A DNA stretch of 64,000 nt from Sediminibacterium sp. C3 (lineage in GTDB: Bacteria; Bacteroidota; Bacteroidia; Chitinophagales; Chitinophagaceae). Each line of letters opens with the position of its first letter. The first letter of the stretch is position 1. The notes beneath the pieces were generated by a model, which worked only from the letters and a program-made list of their open reading frames with translations, ran no database searches and had not been told where the DNA came from. The position numbers were made by a program, and so were the translations under genes. The stretch lies in contig NZ_KI669560.1 of assembly GCF_000508085.1 (NCBI RefSeq), forward strand, positions 2,726,254-2,790,253. The letters run 5' to 3'. Shown piece by piece: positions 27,128 through 35,556 of the stretch.

Positions 27128-29134
27128 TCATTCTTTATTAACAACACTAGTCTGATATCCCCAATCAGAGAGAAGTTTGGCGACATCAGTAGCTTCACTG
27201 CTTTCGAGACCTGTCTCCCTGCTTTTCAAGATAAACCGGATGGGAGATTGGTATCGTTCACCATTTGGTCCGACATTGGAGGGAGATTGCAGAATGAGTA
27301 GTTTACCTGTTGCGTTTGAATTGAAAAATGTCCTATACCCTTTCATCTCATCTATAATAAAGGAGAGACTAGATTCCTGTAAGTGAGTCGCATTCATTGT
27401 AATCCTTGCCAAGGTCTCCATTTGAAGGTCGTCGAAATCCTTCAGGAAATCCATTGAATCGGGATGATAGTTAATAGGCTCATGCACTTTAATTTTCTCA
27501 GCGAGTTTCTCGGCTGACAGTTCGTACGGAACACCGTCAAATTGTTGCTCGAGTAATTGTTTTTTGCCTAATAAATCTTCCCTATCAATCGGATCAGTAT
27601 AGTCAAGAAATTTCCGGGAGACATCAATCAATTCTATGGAAGTACAGAGAGAATGGTAAGCTTCCATGAGATGATCAAGTTCCATAAAAAGGTTATAGGC
27701 TTGCAGTCCGAGGATAATATTATTAAATATTAGTTCCTTGCTGATTTTTATAGTTTCCCTTACTGGTTGAAAAGTATAATAATCCAACTGCTTTGAGTAT
27801 GTTCCACGATTGTTTAACGCCCAAACGTGAGCGAGCAGAAGCTTTTTGTCGTTTGCTTTTGCATATTTATTCAGGCCATCAAGTCGGTTAGTGTATTCTT
27901 TCTCTTGTTCAATAAGTAACGTAACTTTTTCTAGCCGCTCCTGCATGGTAAATGATCTGCCTAAAGTTTCCATTATCCTCACTTCACTAAACGCTCTATG
28001 CCTGATGCCATTAAACAGAATCATAAGGTTCTCGGTATTCCAAAGTTCAAGCATACACTTGATATCCTCGGGTTGCCGAGATGCTTCGATATCGTTAAAC
28101 AATTTCTCGATCTTGCTAGACAAGTCTTCCGGCATCGGATGAAAGGATTTTACAGCAAGCAATTCGTAGAATATCGAATTGATATCAATAGTGATTTTAT
28201 CAATACCGCCGCTCGCATTTTCACCAAGTTTTTTCAGTCGGATGTCAAATTCATCCTGGGTAATATTGGCGAGTGATAAATCTGATTTGAGTTTACTGAA
28301 TTGTAGAGTTATTTCACTTTCTACAAGTTGAGGATTACGCTTATTTAGTTTGTTAAAATACATAAGCGATTCAGCATATTGACCGAATTCAGCATAAACC
28401 ACTACCGCCATTACCAGCAACTTATCATCCTCTAGGATCTGCTGATGCGTTAGCTTTGAAAGAAGTCGGTAAACGATCCGAATATCATAACTGTTCAGAA
28501 ATGACATCCCATGTTTAAGCAGGATCGCTTTAATATCCTCGATGCTATAGAGATCAGTTTGAGAAGCAGTAAGATCGCCGAGCGGCAGCTTGTATTTAGA
28601 TCCATGATCCCGGTGCATTCTTTCATTTTGCTCAAATAACTGTACAAAGACCTGATGAATCTGATGTACTGCTTTTGGGTCAAGTATATTTGAGGCTGGA
28701 ATATTAATACTGACTTTATTATTATTTTTCCATTCATCTGAAATACGCTCTTCCATTAATCTTTCATAGATCCGATCAACATAATCGAACAATAATATAT
28801 TTTCCGAATCACTATATAACACGATCAACCCCCTAGCAGGTAATCTGCGCATAAGGTAACCCAATCGGGAGGTTTCAAATGAGTATGAAATGAATGCATC
28901 ATTTTTAACTCTTTCAAATTGGCCGGCGATACTTTTTAGCTGGATTGGAAACTGCCATGCAGATGCCTGTGTTTTATTGATCACTAATTCAACTTCATAA
29001 TCTATCCCGGTATCAGGAACTTGTGGCCTGCAGTTAAACCCGGTTTTGAGATTGATCTGTTCATTCATCCTTCGGGTGGATGTTTCACTGTTTTTTGAAG
29101 AAGCATCAATTACTGGAAGTTGGTTAAACGCCAT
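27128..29134 (-). CDS. DUF4365 (PD-(D/E)XK-like) protein with long helical region, putative defence protein
   Basis: This is a 668-residue protein. The N-terminal domain (about 20-160) fits the DUF4365 pattern: TSTRRMNEQINLKTGF, D45 in PDTGIDYEVEL, and Q65-L-K67 in FPIQLKS. It then has the LGYLMRRLPARGLIVLYSD segment. These residues match a nuclease-like core of the D...(E/Q)xK type. The remaining 500 residues are helical and may form tetratricopeptide-like repeats. DUF4365 proteins are often found in variable islands near defence genes. Nuclease activity and a defence role are inferences. It stands alone. Confidence 0.6.
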   Translation of the reverse strand: MAFNQLPVIDASSKNSETSTRRMNEQINLKTGFNCRPQVPDTGIDYEVELVINKTQASAWQFPIQLKSIAGQFERVKNDAFISYSFETSRLGYLMRRLPARGLIVLYSDSENILLFDYVDRIYERLMEERISDEWKNNNKVSINIPASNILDPKAVHQIHQVFVQLFEQNERMHRDHGSKYKLPLGDLTASQTDLYSIEDIKAILLKHGMSFLNSYDIRIVYRLLSKLTHQQILEDDKLLVMAVVVYAEFGQYAESLMYFNKLNKRNPQLVESEITLQFSKLKSDLSLANITQDEFDIRLKKLGENASGGIDKITIDINSIFYELLAVKSFHPMPEDLSSKIEKLFNDIEASRQPEDIKCMLELWNTENLMILFNGIRHRAFSEVRIMETLGRSFTMQERLEKVTLLIEQEKEYTNRLDGLNKYAKANDKKLLLAHVWALNNRGTYSKQLDYYTFQPVRETIKISKELIFNNIILGLQAYNLFMELDHLMEAYHSLCTSIELIDVSRKFLDYTDPIDREDLLGKKQLLEQQFDGVPYELSAEKLAEKIKVHEPINYHPDSMDFLKDFDDLQMETLARITMNATHLQESSLSFIIDEMKGYRTFFNSNATGKLLILQSPSNVGPNGERYQSPIRFILKSRETGLESSEATDVAKLLSDWGYQTSVVNKE

Positions 29135-29288
29135 TATAGTCTAATTATTCTGCACATCAAAATACTAAATAATTAAATACCAGTTTTTTATAGAAAGTGT
29201 AAAAATAGTTAGAAGGCAACCCAATAACTGATATTTATTTTACTTATAAAAGATTAAAAATCAATTTTATTTAAAATTCAAATGTTAA

Positions 29289-29444
29289 TTATTCATCAAA
29301 GCTTATTGGATCTGGTGCACCGCATAGCTTGCGCATATGGTTAAACGCTTGTAATATTTTTTTATTAACTAGGTTGTGGTCACAATCATTGCATATATAG
29401 CTATTGATTGGGATTTTGCCATAAGTATCATTTTTGGCTTCCAT
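29289..29444 (-). CDS. Small ORF with CxxC motif
   Basis: A 51-codon frame (MEAKNDTYGKIPINSYICND, then CDHN) has a C-x2-C pair and ends DPISFDE. The open frame extends about 30 codons upstream without an ATG, so it may be the remnant of a longer gene. It lies alone in the 453-base gap between the DUF4365 gene and the FISUMP gene. The rest of that gap shows nothing I can assign. Confidence 0.3.
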   Translation of the reverse strand: MEAKNDTYGKIPINSYICNDCDHNLVNKKILQAFNHMRKLCGAPDPISFDE

Positions 29445-29587
29445 TTGGCTTAAACTCTTACCTTCATATGTACTAATTTTTGATCCTGAGACTGCTTTAA
29501 AATTGGTTCATTCCAAACATGCAGGTTTTCAACGTAGAATACGGGTTGATATAAAAAGAAATTCTATCTTACTCTAAATTTTAATAT

Positions 29588-30859
29588 ATGATTTTAAGAC
29601 AAATAAAGCGAACGGGAATATTCTGCGCCCTATCTGTTTTAGTTTCTTTTGTTTTATCAGCACAACCTAATAGCACAAAAATTGGGGCATTAGAATGGGC
29701 TACATCTAATCTTGATGTGGATGCCTTTCGTAATGGCGATAAGCTGATGTATTGCGCCAATAAGCAAGATTATGATAAAGCGGTTTACAACAACATCCCT
29801 GCATATGCTTATATCAATTTTGATCCTTCAAACCGAGGTAAATTTGGCGCAATCTATAACATGGCCGCAATCATGGATCCCCGTGGCCTCGCGCCTAATG
29901 GTTGGCGAATTGCATCTCTTAATGACTGGAAGGAACTTAGAAATTCTGTGAAAGGTATTCATGAATTGAAAAGTAAGATGGGCTGGAAAAAAGGCATGTT
30001 TGATCCAGAATCTTGTGTACCTAACGGAACCGACAAATATGGATTCAATGCAATTGAGTCAGAGGATTATTTTTCCGAGAAGAAAGGTGTAGTGTACAGC
30101 ACATTCTGGTTTACATCTAGTCGCTCTTCGTTTTATGGGTTGAAAACCTTTATTTTGATGTGTTTCAAAGACGAAGGGGCTGCTTTTTTTTCCATGGGCC
30201 CTGTTCGTTGTGTAAAAGGTGATAACCTCCCAAAGCCTGTGATAATAAAAAAACCTGCTGATAACATTGTGGAATGGGTACAGGTTGGGTATGACGTATG
30301 GATGAAAAATAACCTAAACGTAGACACATTCCGCAATGGAGATAAAATACTTGAGGCCCGCACAAATGAAGAGTGGATTGCCGCAGAAAAAAGTAAAACA
30401 CCAGCATGGTGCTACTATGAAAACGATCCTGCCAACGGGAAAAAATATGGAAGGCTTTATAATTATTATGCTACTATTGATAAAAGAAAATTGTTGCCCG
30501 ATGGATGGATTATACCAGAAACCGAAAATATCTTTAATTTAAAAAGTGAAGTGTCCCGTTTATTAATGGTCAATCCAAAGGGGCCCATGGAGGGGGGATT
30601 ACTAAGGCCACCAAAAGAATGGAATCCTACTATTTACAAAGCTGATAATTCTACTGGGTTTACAGCATTGCCTGCAGGCGTAAGAGCAGAAACCGGTGGA
30701 TTTGAAAGCATCAAAGAATATACAGCTTTCTGGCTTCGGGATTCACATGACGCAGACTTTGCTTATTTCTTTTCCATTGATGACGGCAACGAACTATTTA
30801 GTGAGTTTAGGGCAAAAGGGACGGGGCATTCGATAAGGGGTGTATGGCGGCAGAATTAA
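29588..30859 (+). CDS. Exported protein with two FISUMP domains
   Basis: The 423-residue protein has a signal peptide (about 1-25). Two copies of the FISUMP domain follow, at about residues 28-210 and 225-420. Both show the family order: W(A/M)xxNLxVDxFRNGD, a Y..FDP or Y..NDP-type turn, YN, LxPxGWxI and a C-terminal domain repeat of FTA/FNA...FW. The domain is common in Bacteroidota and Fibrobacteres surface proteins and its function is not known. There is no sorting domain, so the protein may stay in the periplasm or be released. Confidence 0.8.
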   Translation: MILRQIKRTGIFCALSVLVSFVLSAQPNSTKIGALEWATSNLDVDAFRNGDKLMYCANKQDYDKAVYNNIPAYAYINFDPSNRGKFGAIYNMAAIMDPRGLAPNGWRIASLNDWKELRNSVKGIHELKSKMGWKKGMFDPESCVPNGTDKYGFNAIESEDYFSEKKGVVYSTFWFTSSRSSFYGLKTFILMCFKDEGAAFFSMGPVRCVKGDNLPKPVIIKKPADNIVEWVQVGYDVWMKNNLNVDTFRNGDKILEARTNEEWIAAEKSKTPAWCYYENDPANGKKYGRLYNYYATIDKRKLLPDGWIIPETENIFNLKSEVSRLLMVNPKGPMEGGLLRPPKEWNPTIYKADNSTGFTALPAGVRAETGGFESIKEYTAFWLRDSHDADFAYFFSIDDGNELFSEFRAKGTGHSIRGVWRQN

Positions 30860-31137
30860 TGAACGGTTTTAGGGTTACAATTTATATATATTTAAAAAAA
30901 TGCAAATTCTGTACTAAAACAAACTCTTAATAAAGTAAGAGAAGGCTTATTTGTATTTGATTTTGAAACCCAATAATTATTTGAGGCCTTTATACTGAAG
31001 AAAAATAGCACGTTTTTGGAATTGTATATGCCATCTATTCTGGTTTGGCTATTTAAGAACGAACGCTGATCATGGAAAAAAGTAACCCCTTTGCAAAATT
31101 CCTTTAAAAGGAACTTTCTTAATAGTGGTGCAAGAAA

Positions 31138-31782
31138 TTATAAAAAACTCACGCTATATCCCCTGCATAATTCAATATCACCAATTACAAACCCTGCGAC
31201 GGTTGCTGCCGCAATCACTTGTTCATGATGTTTTTCTCGAAAATTAAGATGCAAGTTACCATCATCACAAAGTCGTAACGATACAGGAACTTCGCCATCA
31301 CTGATCATCAGAATAACAGGAATATCGTACCTGCGTGAAAAAAAGAAGAGGGGAAATATATCCACTATTATATCTACACTGAACTGTATGACATAGGAGC
31401 GTTTTATACCACGGCTTATACGTTTAAATATATTTCTTTTTTGAAATGTCTCAAATGGAAAATCAGAAAAATCCGTGTTAACGAAATCAAGAAGGGTCAC
31501 TTTTTGAGAACCTAGTGTTTTTAAAAAAAGGGTAATACTCTCAGGTAATTTGAGGCAATAATCTTTTCTGTTTATTGCAGGATAGACAATTACGCAATTC
31601 CCTGTGACTGGCGAATTATTCTGATTAAACTGTTGACGGTGGTCGAAATTTTGTTTCAACTGCTTTTTGTCAGAACGGATTGATTCATCGAGATCAACAG
31701 AGTAAGAATTTTGCATATCACATATAAATGTGTCAGCAAATTCGTCTGATTGAAAAAAGGTCTTACGTGTAATTATTTCCAT
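31138..31782 (-). CDS. Hypothetical protein
   Basis: I do not recognise this 214-residue protein. It has no signal peptide. A hydrophobic strand pattern in the C-terminal half (IQFSVDIIVDIFPLFFFS, VIAAATVAGFVIGD) suggests a soluble alpha/beta fold. It lies between the FISUMP gene and the IS3 element with non-coding flanks of about 250-280 bases. Confidence 0.45.
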   Translation of the reverse strand: MEIITRKTFFQSDEFADTFICDMQNSYSVDLDESIRSDKKQLKQNFDHRQQFNQNNSPVTGNCVIVYPAINRKDYCLKLPESITLFLKTLGSQKVTLLDFVNTDFSDFPFETFQKRNIFKRISRGIKRSYVIQFSVDIIVDIFPLFFFSRRYDIPVILMISDGEVPVSLRLCDDGNLHLNFREKHHEQVIAAATVAGFVIGDIELCRGYSVSFL

Positions 31783-32001
31783 TTGTGTCTCGTCCTAAAA
31801 AAACCTTACACATTTAAAAATTAATCCGGATATTACTTTACATGTGTTTTTCTTAATCCTGGATTTTGTTTACAATCAAAGATAGTCATTTTATATCCTT
31901 GTATATTTTGATCTATTTATTAGCCTTAAAACGTTGGAAGAAACGTAAACAAGCTCTGCTGAGGGGCATCTTGTCAGGGATATTCCAACCAAATGAACAC
32001 G

Positions 32002-32029
32002 ATAATCGGCAAAATATTTTGCCGATTAT
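32002..32029. repeat. 28-bp perfect palindrome next to the IS3 end
   Basis: Positions 32002-32015 and 32016-32029 are exact reverse complements with a CGGC core, followed by a T-tract (TTATTTTT). It can act as a terminator on the plus strand and lies six bases from the inferred IS end. It may have been the insertion target or may protect against transcription into the IS. Confidence 0.65.
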
Positions 32030-32052
32030 TTTTAGTGTACTTCTGCTATGTC

Positions 32053-32892
32053 TTAAAAAACCTGTTTCTTTTTCCTGGGATAACTCTTCCAGCTTTTATT
32101 AATATCACCTGTCATTTGATGTGCTGACCGTGGTGTGAGATAGCCTAAACTTAAATGAGGTCGTTTAGAATTATATACCTCAATGTTAGAAGTTAAAACC
32201 TTGACAGCCTCTTTATGATTTTGATAAACTCGTTTGGGATAAAATTCGTTTTTCAGAATACCATTCATTCTTTCAGCCAGAGCATTTTCATACGGGCTAC
32301 CACTCTGTGTCATACTAATTTCAATATGGTTTAGTTTCAATACATCTACATATGCCGCCGAGCAATATTGGATTCCTCTGTCAGAATGGTGTATCAATTT
32401 ACAGCCCTTGCTTCTGTTATTGATTGCCATTTCTAAGGCCTTTAAGCAACCAACAGCTTCCAGCGTTGGGTATAAACAGTATCCTACTATCAATCTTGAA
32501 TATGCGTCCGTTATTAAGCTCAAATAACTAAACCCATTAATGGTTCTTATATAGGTAATATCACACACCCAAAGCTGTTCTGATGCATTTAAATTAAGCC
32601 CTGTCGTTAAATCCGGATACTTCTTTAACCAATGAAATGAATCAGTAGTTTTTATCATCCTGCGTCTCTTTCGGACAAGCAGACCATGGTGTCTCAGTAG
32701 ATTAAATAGCTGATCTCTTCCCATTTTTATCCCATGATCCTGCAGTGGCCCTGCCAAATAATGAACCAATTTCCGGGTTCCAATCATTGGCATAATCAAC
32801 CTGGCCTCCCGGACCAAACAGAGAACTATCATTTGAGCAATCGTGATATTTTGTTCTTGCTTTTGAGCATCATAAAATGCTTGCCTTGTCAC
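32053..32892 (-). CDS. IS3-family transposase OrfB (catalytic)
   Basis: The DDE integrase core is complete, with D in LWVCDITYI, D in HHSDRGIQY and E in NALAERMNGILKNEF. The N-terminal part is an HTH_21-type region. The frame is open upstream of the GTG at 32892 as far as the slippery site at 32970-32976, so the active enzyme is probably the OrfAB fusion made by -1 frameshifting. The length and motifs are intact, so the IS may still be active. Confidence 0.92.
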   Translation of the reverse strand: MTRQAFYDAQKQEQNITIAQMIVLCLVREARLIMPMIGTRKLVHYLAGPLQDHGIKMGRDQLFNLLRHHGLLVRKRRRMIKTTDSFHWLKKYPDLTTGLNLNASEQLWVCDITYIRTINGFSYLSLITDAYSRLIVGYCLYPTLEAVGCLKALEMAINNRSKGCKLIHHSDRGIQYCSAAYVDVLKLNHIEISMTQSGSPYENALAERMNGILKNEFYPKRVYQNHKEAVKVLTSNIEVYNSKRPHLSLGYLTPRSAHQMTGDINKSWKSYPRKKKQVF

Positions 32893-32942
32893 ACCAAACA
32901 GTGCACAAATACTCTCCAGTGATGCTTTTGGATTTCTTTGCC

Positions 32943-33350
32943 TTATTCTTTTGACTGTTTGGTACCAGACTTTTTTCTAATCTTAATTTTGAGGTCGTCC
33001 TCAGCAACTTGGATCATAGTTTGAAGGGTAAGGACCTTTAACTCAGATTTTTCAAGTGCACCAGTTAGCTCCTTAATCTTTTTGGACAATGCCAAGTGTT
33101 GTTGATTTTCATTCATAGTTGATAATAAATCTAATGAATGATTTTGGGATAAATCCTTTGTGGATTGCTTTAAAATAAATAGCCTTAGGGTGTTCCTATT
33201 GACTCCATATTTACGGCATGCCGTTTTCTTTGGCATTCCCCTTTCCTGAATTTCTCGGACAATTTCTAACATTTCCTCTTCGCTTCTCCGCCTATATGGT
33301 TGGCTACTGGGGAAACTAGGCTTTGACTTTTTTTGAACCTTTTCTGTCAT
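32943..33350 (-). CDS. IS3-family OrfA (DNA-binding)
   Basis: The 135-residue protein has a helix-turn-helix (MLEIVREIQERGMPKKTACRKYGVNR pattern, about residues 27-52) that binds the IS ends. A leucine-zipper-like coiled coil follows (about 75-115). On the minus strand, A AAA AAG (plus coordinates 32970-32976) is read in the zero frame as AAA AAG. A -1 slip there continues into OrfB (VWYQTVKRIRQRN). Confidence 0.9.
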   Translation of the reverse strand: MTEKVQKKSKPSFPSSQPYRRRSEEEMLEIVREIQERGMPKKTACRKYGVNRNTLRLFILKQSTKDLSQNHSLDLLSTMNENQQHLALSKKIKELTGALEKSELKVLTLQTMIQVAEDDLKIKIRKKSGTKQSKE

Positions 33351-33467
33351 GCTGAATAGTTTTTTGACAAGCTATTTCAGGACTAGACAAAATGGACAAT
33401 CCTATTTTATCATGATAAAGAAATTCCTGTTTTTAAAGTAAAAAAAGACAGATGATCTCTCTAAAAC

Positions 33468-34361
33468 CTATTTCTCTCTGTACTGTAGCGGTGTCATACC
33501 AACCCTTTTCCTGAAATAGGAGCCGAAGAAAGAAGCGTTGGCAAATTCCAGTTCAAAGGCTATTTGACCCACTGTCATATCTGAACTTTTGAGCAATGCC
33601 TTGGCTGCCATAATAACCATTTCATCTATCCACTCCAGTACTGGCTTTCCACTTGTTTCTTTGATAACCTTTGCAAAATGTTTTGGTGTCAGGAACAACT
33701 TATCGGCATAGAACCGCACACTGCGCTCAGTTCTGTAATTTTCAAAAAGCAAGGCCATAAACCGCATATGAATATCTTCATTCCTATTTTGCGCTTTAGT
33801 GGTAATATCCATACTGCTGGCGTACAATTGCAATATCTGGTAGATAAGTGCATACAGCAAATTCTTGATTACTTCTTCTCTGTACGCGACATGCTGTTTT
33901 TGATACTGTTTTACAATAAGCTTGTGCACATCCAGCAAATTCCCGAATGAATCATCGTTCAGATGCAGGCAGGCTTGCTCCTCTACTGCCTTAACTATAT
34001 ACCCTAATTGGGTGGACAGCCTGATGTTGGAAATAAAATCGAACGTAAAAAACAGAAACTCCACTTTCAGGTCATCGCTCTGTTCCAGTATCTGAACAAT
34101 GCTATTTGGCACAGCAATAAGCACGGTATTTTGACACACGTGATGTTCCGTAAGGTTTATCCTCACCTTGGCATTTCCCTTTACACAAAACACAAAGGCA
34201 ATTCCATCCAGTATATGTGGGTGGTCCAGATCAAATGCATGCTCCCGCAAATCATTGGGGCTTTTGGAGACAATAAAATCTTTTGTTTCTGCTATCACAT
34301 TTACGTGAAGTTGCCGGGCAAAGTGTTCTATGGAGATTTTACCGTAATCTTCTTTTTTCAT
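33468..34361 (-). CDS. AraC-family transcriptional regulator
   Basis: The start at 34361 gives MKKEDYGKISIEHF and 297 residues; an in-frame ATG at 34397 is less likely. The N-terminal part is a cupin-like sensing domain (LDHPHILDGIAFVFCVKGNA). The C-terminal 100 residues hold two helix-turn-helix motifs with the family signature TVGQIAFELEFANASFFGSYFRKRVGMTPLQYR. It diverges from the efflux operon with 136 bases between, so it probably controls that operon. The inducer is unknown. Confidence 0.9.
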   Translation of the reverse strand: MKKEDYGKISIEHFARQLHVNVIAETKDFIVSKSPNDLREHAFDLDHPHILDGIAFVFCVKGNAKVRINLTEHHVCQNTVLIAVPNSIVQILEQSDDLKVEFLFFTFDFISNIRLSTQLGYIVKAVEEQACLHLNDDSFGNLLDVHKLIVKQYQKQHVAYREEVIKNLLYALIYQILQLYASSMDITTKAQNRNEDIHMRFMALLFENYRTERSVRFYADKLFLTPKHFAKVIKETSGKPVLEWIDEMVIMAAKALLKSSDMTVGQIAFELEFANASFFGSYFRKRVGMTPLQYREK

Positions 34362-34497
34362 CTTTATTTCTGATAAATACAAGCTACAAATATACAAAAA
34401 CCGACCTTTTGAACATCATTAAGGAAAAATTGATTTAATCAGAGGTGCTTTTTGTTCAGAACTTTGCAACAGTTTAAAATTAAAACAGCAAAGAGAT

Positions 34498-35547
34498 ATG
34501 TATAAAACAGCGTTTCCCCTGGCAAAACACATCGGCGTCTTATCCTGTGTGTTCATCCTTTTTTCCTGCTCTTCCAAGGAAGAGAAAGCCGAAACCAAAG
34601 CAGTTCCGGTAAATGTGCAACAGATTAAATCAGATAACAATGCATACCCACAGGAATACATTGGCACTGTGGAAAGCGAGAATGCAGTCGATGTCAGCTT
34701 TCTTGTAGTGGGGACTATAGAACAACTATATGTGACTGAAGGACAAAAAGTTTCCAAAGGACAATTATTGGGAAGGTTAAATACCATTTCGCTGAAGAAC
34801 GCACACGAACTGACATTGGCAACGCTCAAACAGGCAGAAGATGCCTACAAAAGAATGTCGGCAATGTATGAAAGCAAGAGCCTGCCTGAGATTAAGTTTA
34901 TCGAGATAAAAACTCAGGTGGAACAGGCAAAAGCAAACGAAGCCATTGCCCGTAAAAATCTGCAGGACGGTAATCTATATGCTCCTCAATCCGGTGTTAT
35001 CGGTACGCGCTACCTTGAACCGGGAGCCAATGTAATGCCCGGAACACCTGTGTTCAACATTATGGACATCAGTAGCGTAAAAGTAAAAACGGCTATCCCC
35101 GAAGGCGAAATATCAGGTATCCTTACAGGAAGTAAATGCGAGGTTAAAATCTCTGCACTTAATGATGAAACATTTGAAGGGCAGGTCATTGAAAAAGGCG
35201 TTGCCGCCAATCCGGTTTCACATACCTACGACATTAAGATAAAAATCAACAATACCACAGGGAAAATTATGCCCGGTATGGTATGCAGGACCTATTTGGG
35301 AAATAACAGGTATTCGGAAAGTGCCAGCATTATCGTTCCGATAAAAGCCGTGCAAGTAGACTATTCTGGCAAACGCTTCGTATGGCTCAAAGACAAGCAA
35401 AATAAAGCGGTATACAAAGAAGTAACGCTCGGTAATCTTTCCGAAAACGGGGTACGGATCACAAGTGGTCTGCAAGATGGCGACCAGCTGATTACCACAG
35501 GTTATCAGAACATCAGTAACGGAACATTGGTAACTGTAAAAAAATAA
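34498..35547 (+). CDS. RND efflux periplasmic adaptor (membrane fusion lipoprotein)
   Basis: The 349-residue adaptor begins with a lipoprotein signal and lipobox (FILFSCSS). It contains the barrel-sandwich (VGTIEQLYVTEGQKVSKGQLLG), an alpha hairpin (about 95-150), the second lipoyl half (LYAPQSGVIGTRYLEPGANV) and beta-barrel parts. It links the inner-membrane RND pump to the TolC-type channel. The next gene follows after nine bases. It is the first gene of the operon controlled, by inference, by the divergent AraC gene. Confidence 0.93.
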   Translation: MYKTAFPLAKHIGVLSCVFILFSCSSKEEKAETKAVPVNVQQIKSDNNAYPQEYIGTVESENAVDVSFLVVGTIEQLYVTEGQKVSKGQLLGRLNTISLKNAHELTLATLKQAEDAYKRMSAMYESKSLPEIKFIEIKTQVEQAKANEAIARKNLQDGNLYAPQSGVIGTRYLEPGANVMPGTPVFNIMDISSVKVKTAIPEGEISGILTGSKCEVKISALNDETFEGQVIEKGVAANPVSHTYDIKIKINNTTGKIMPGMVCRTYLGNNRYSESASIIVPIKAVQVDYSGKRFVWLKDKQNKAVYKEVTLGNLSENGVRITSGLQDGDQLITTGYQNISNGTLVTVKK

Positions 35548-35556
35548 TCCCGAAAA

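Larger units (their letters stand above)
32036..33389 (-). mobile_element. IS3-family insertion sequence
   Basis: The element holds orfA and orfB in two frames. The ends are estimated from imperfect inverted termini: TGTACTTCTGCTATGTC at 32036 and, on the other strand, TGTCTAGTCCTGAAATAG starting at 33389. That gives 1354 bp, normal for the family. No target duplication is obvious, so the ends may be off by some bases. A diverged copy of the 33389 end lies at 45731-45772. Confidence 0.75.

Noticed and set aside
31866..32102. Small plus-strand ORF (78 codons) near the IS3 end
   Set aside because: It runs through the palindrome and into the transposase 3' end on the other strand and has low-complexity composition.
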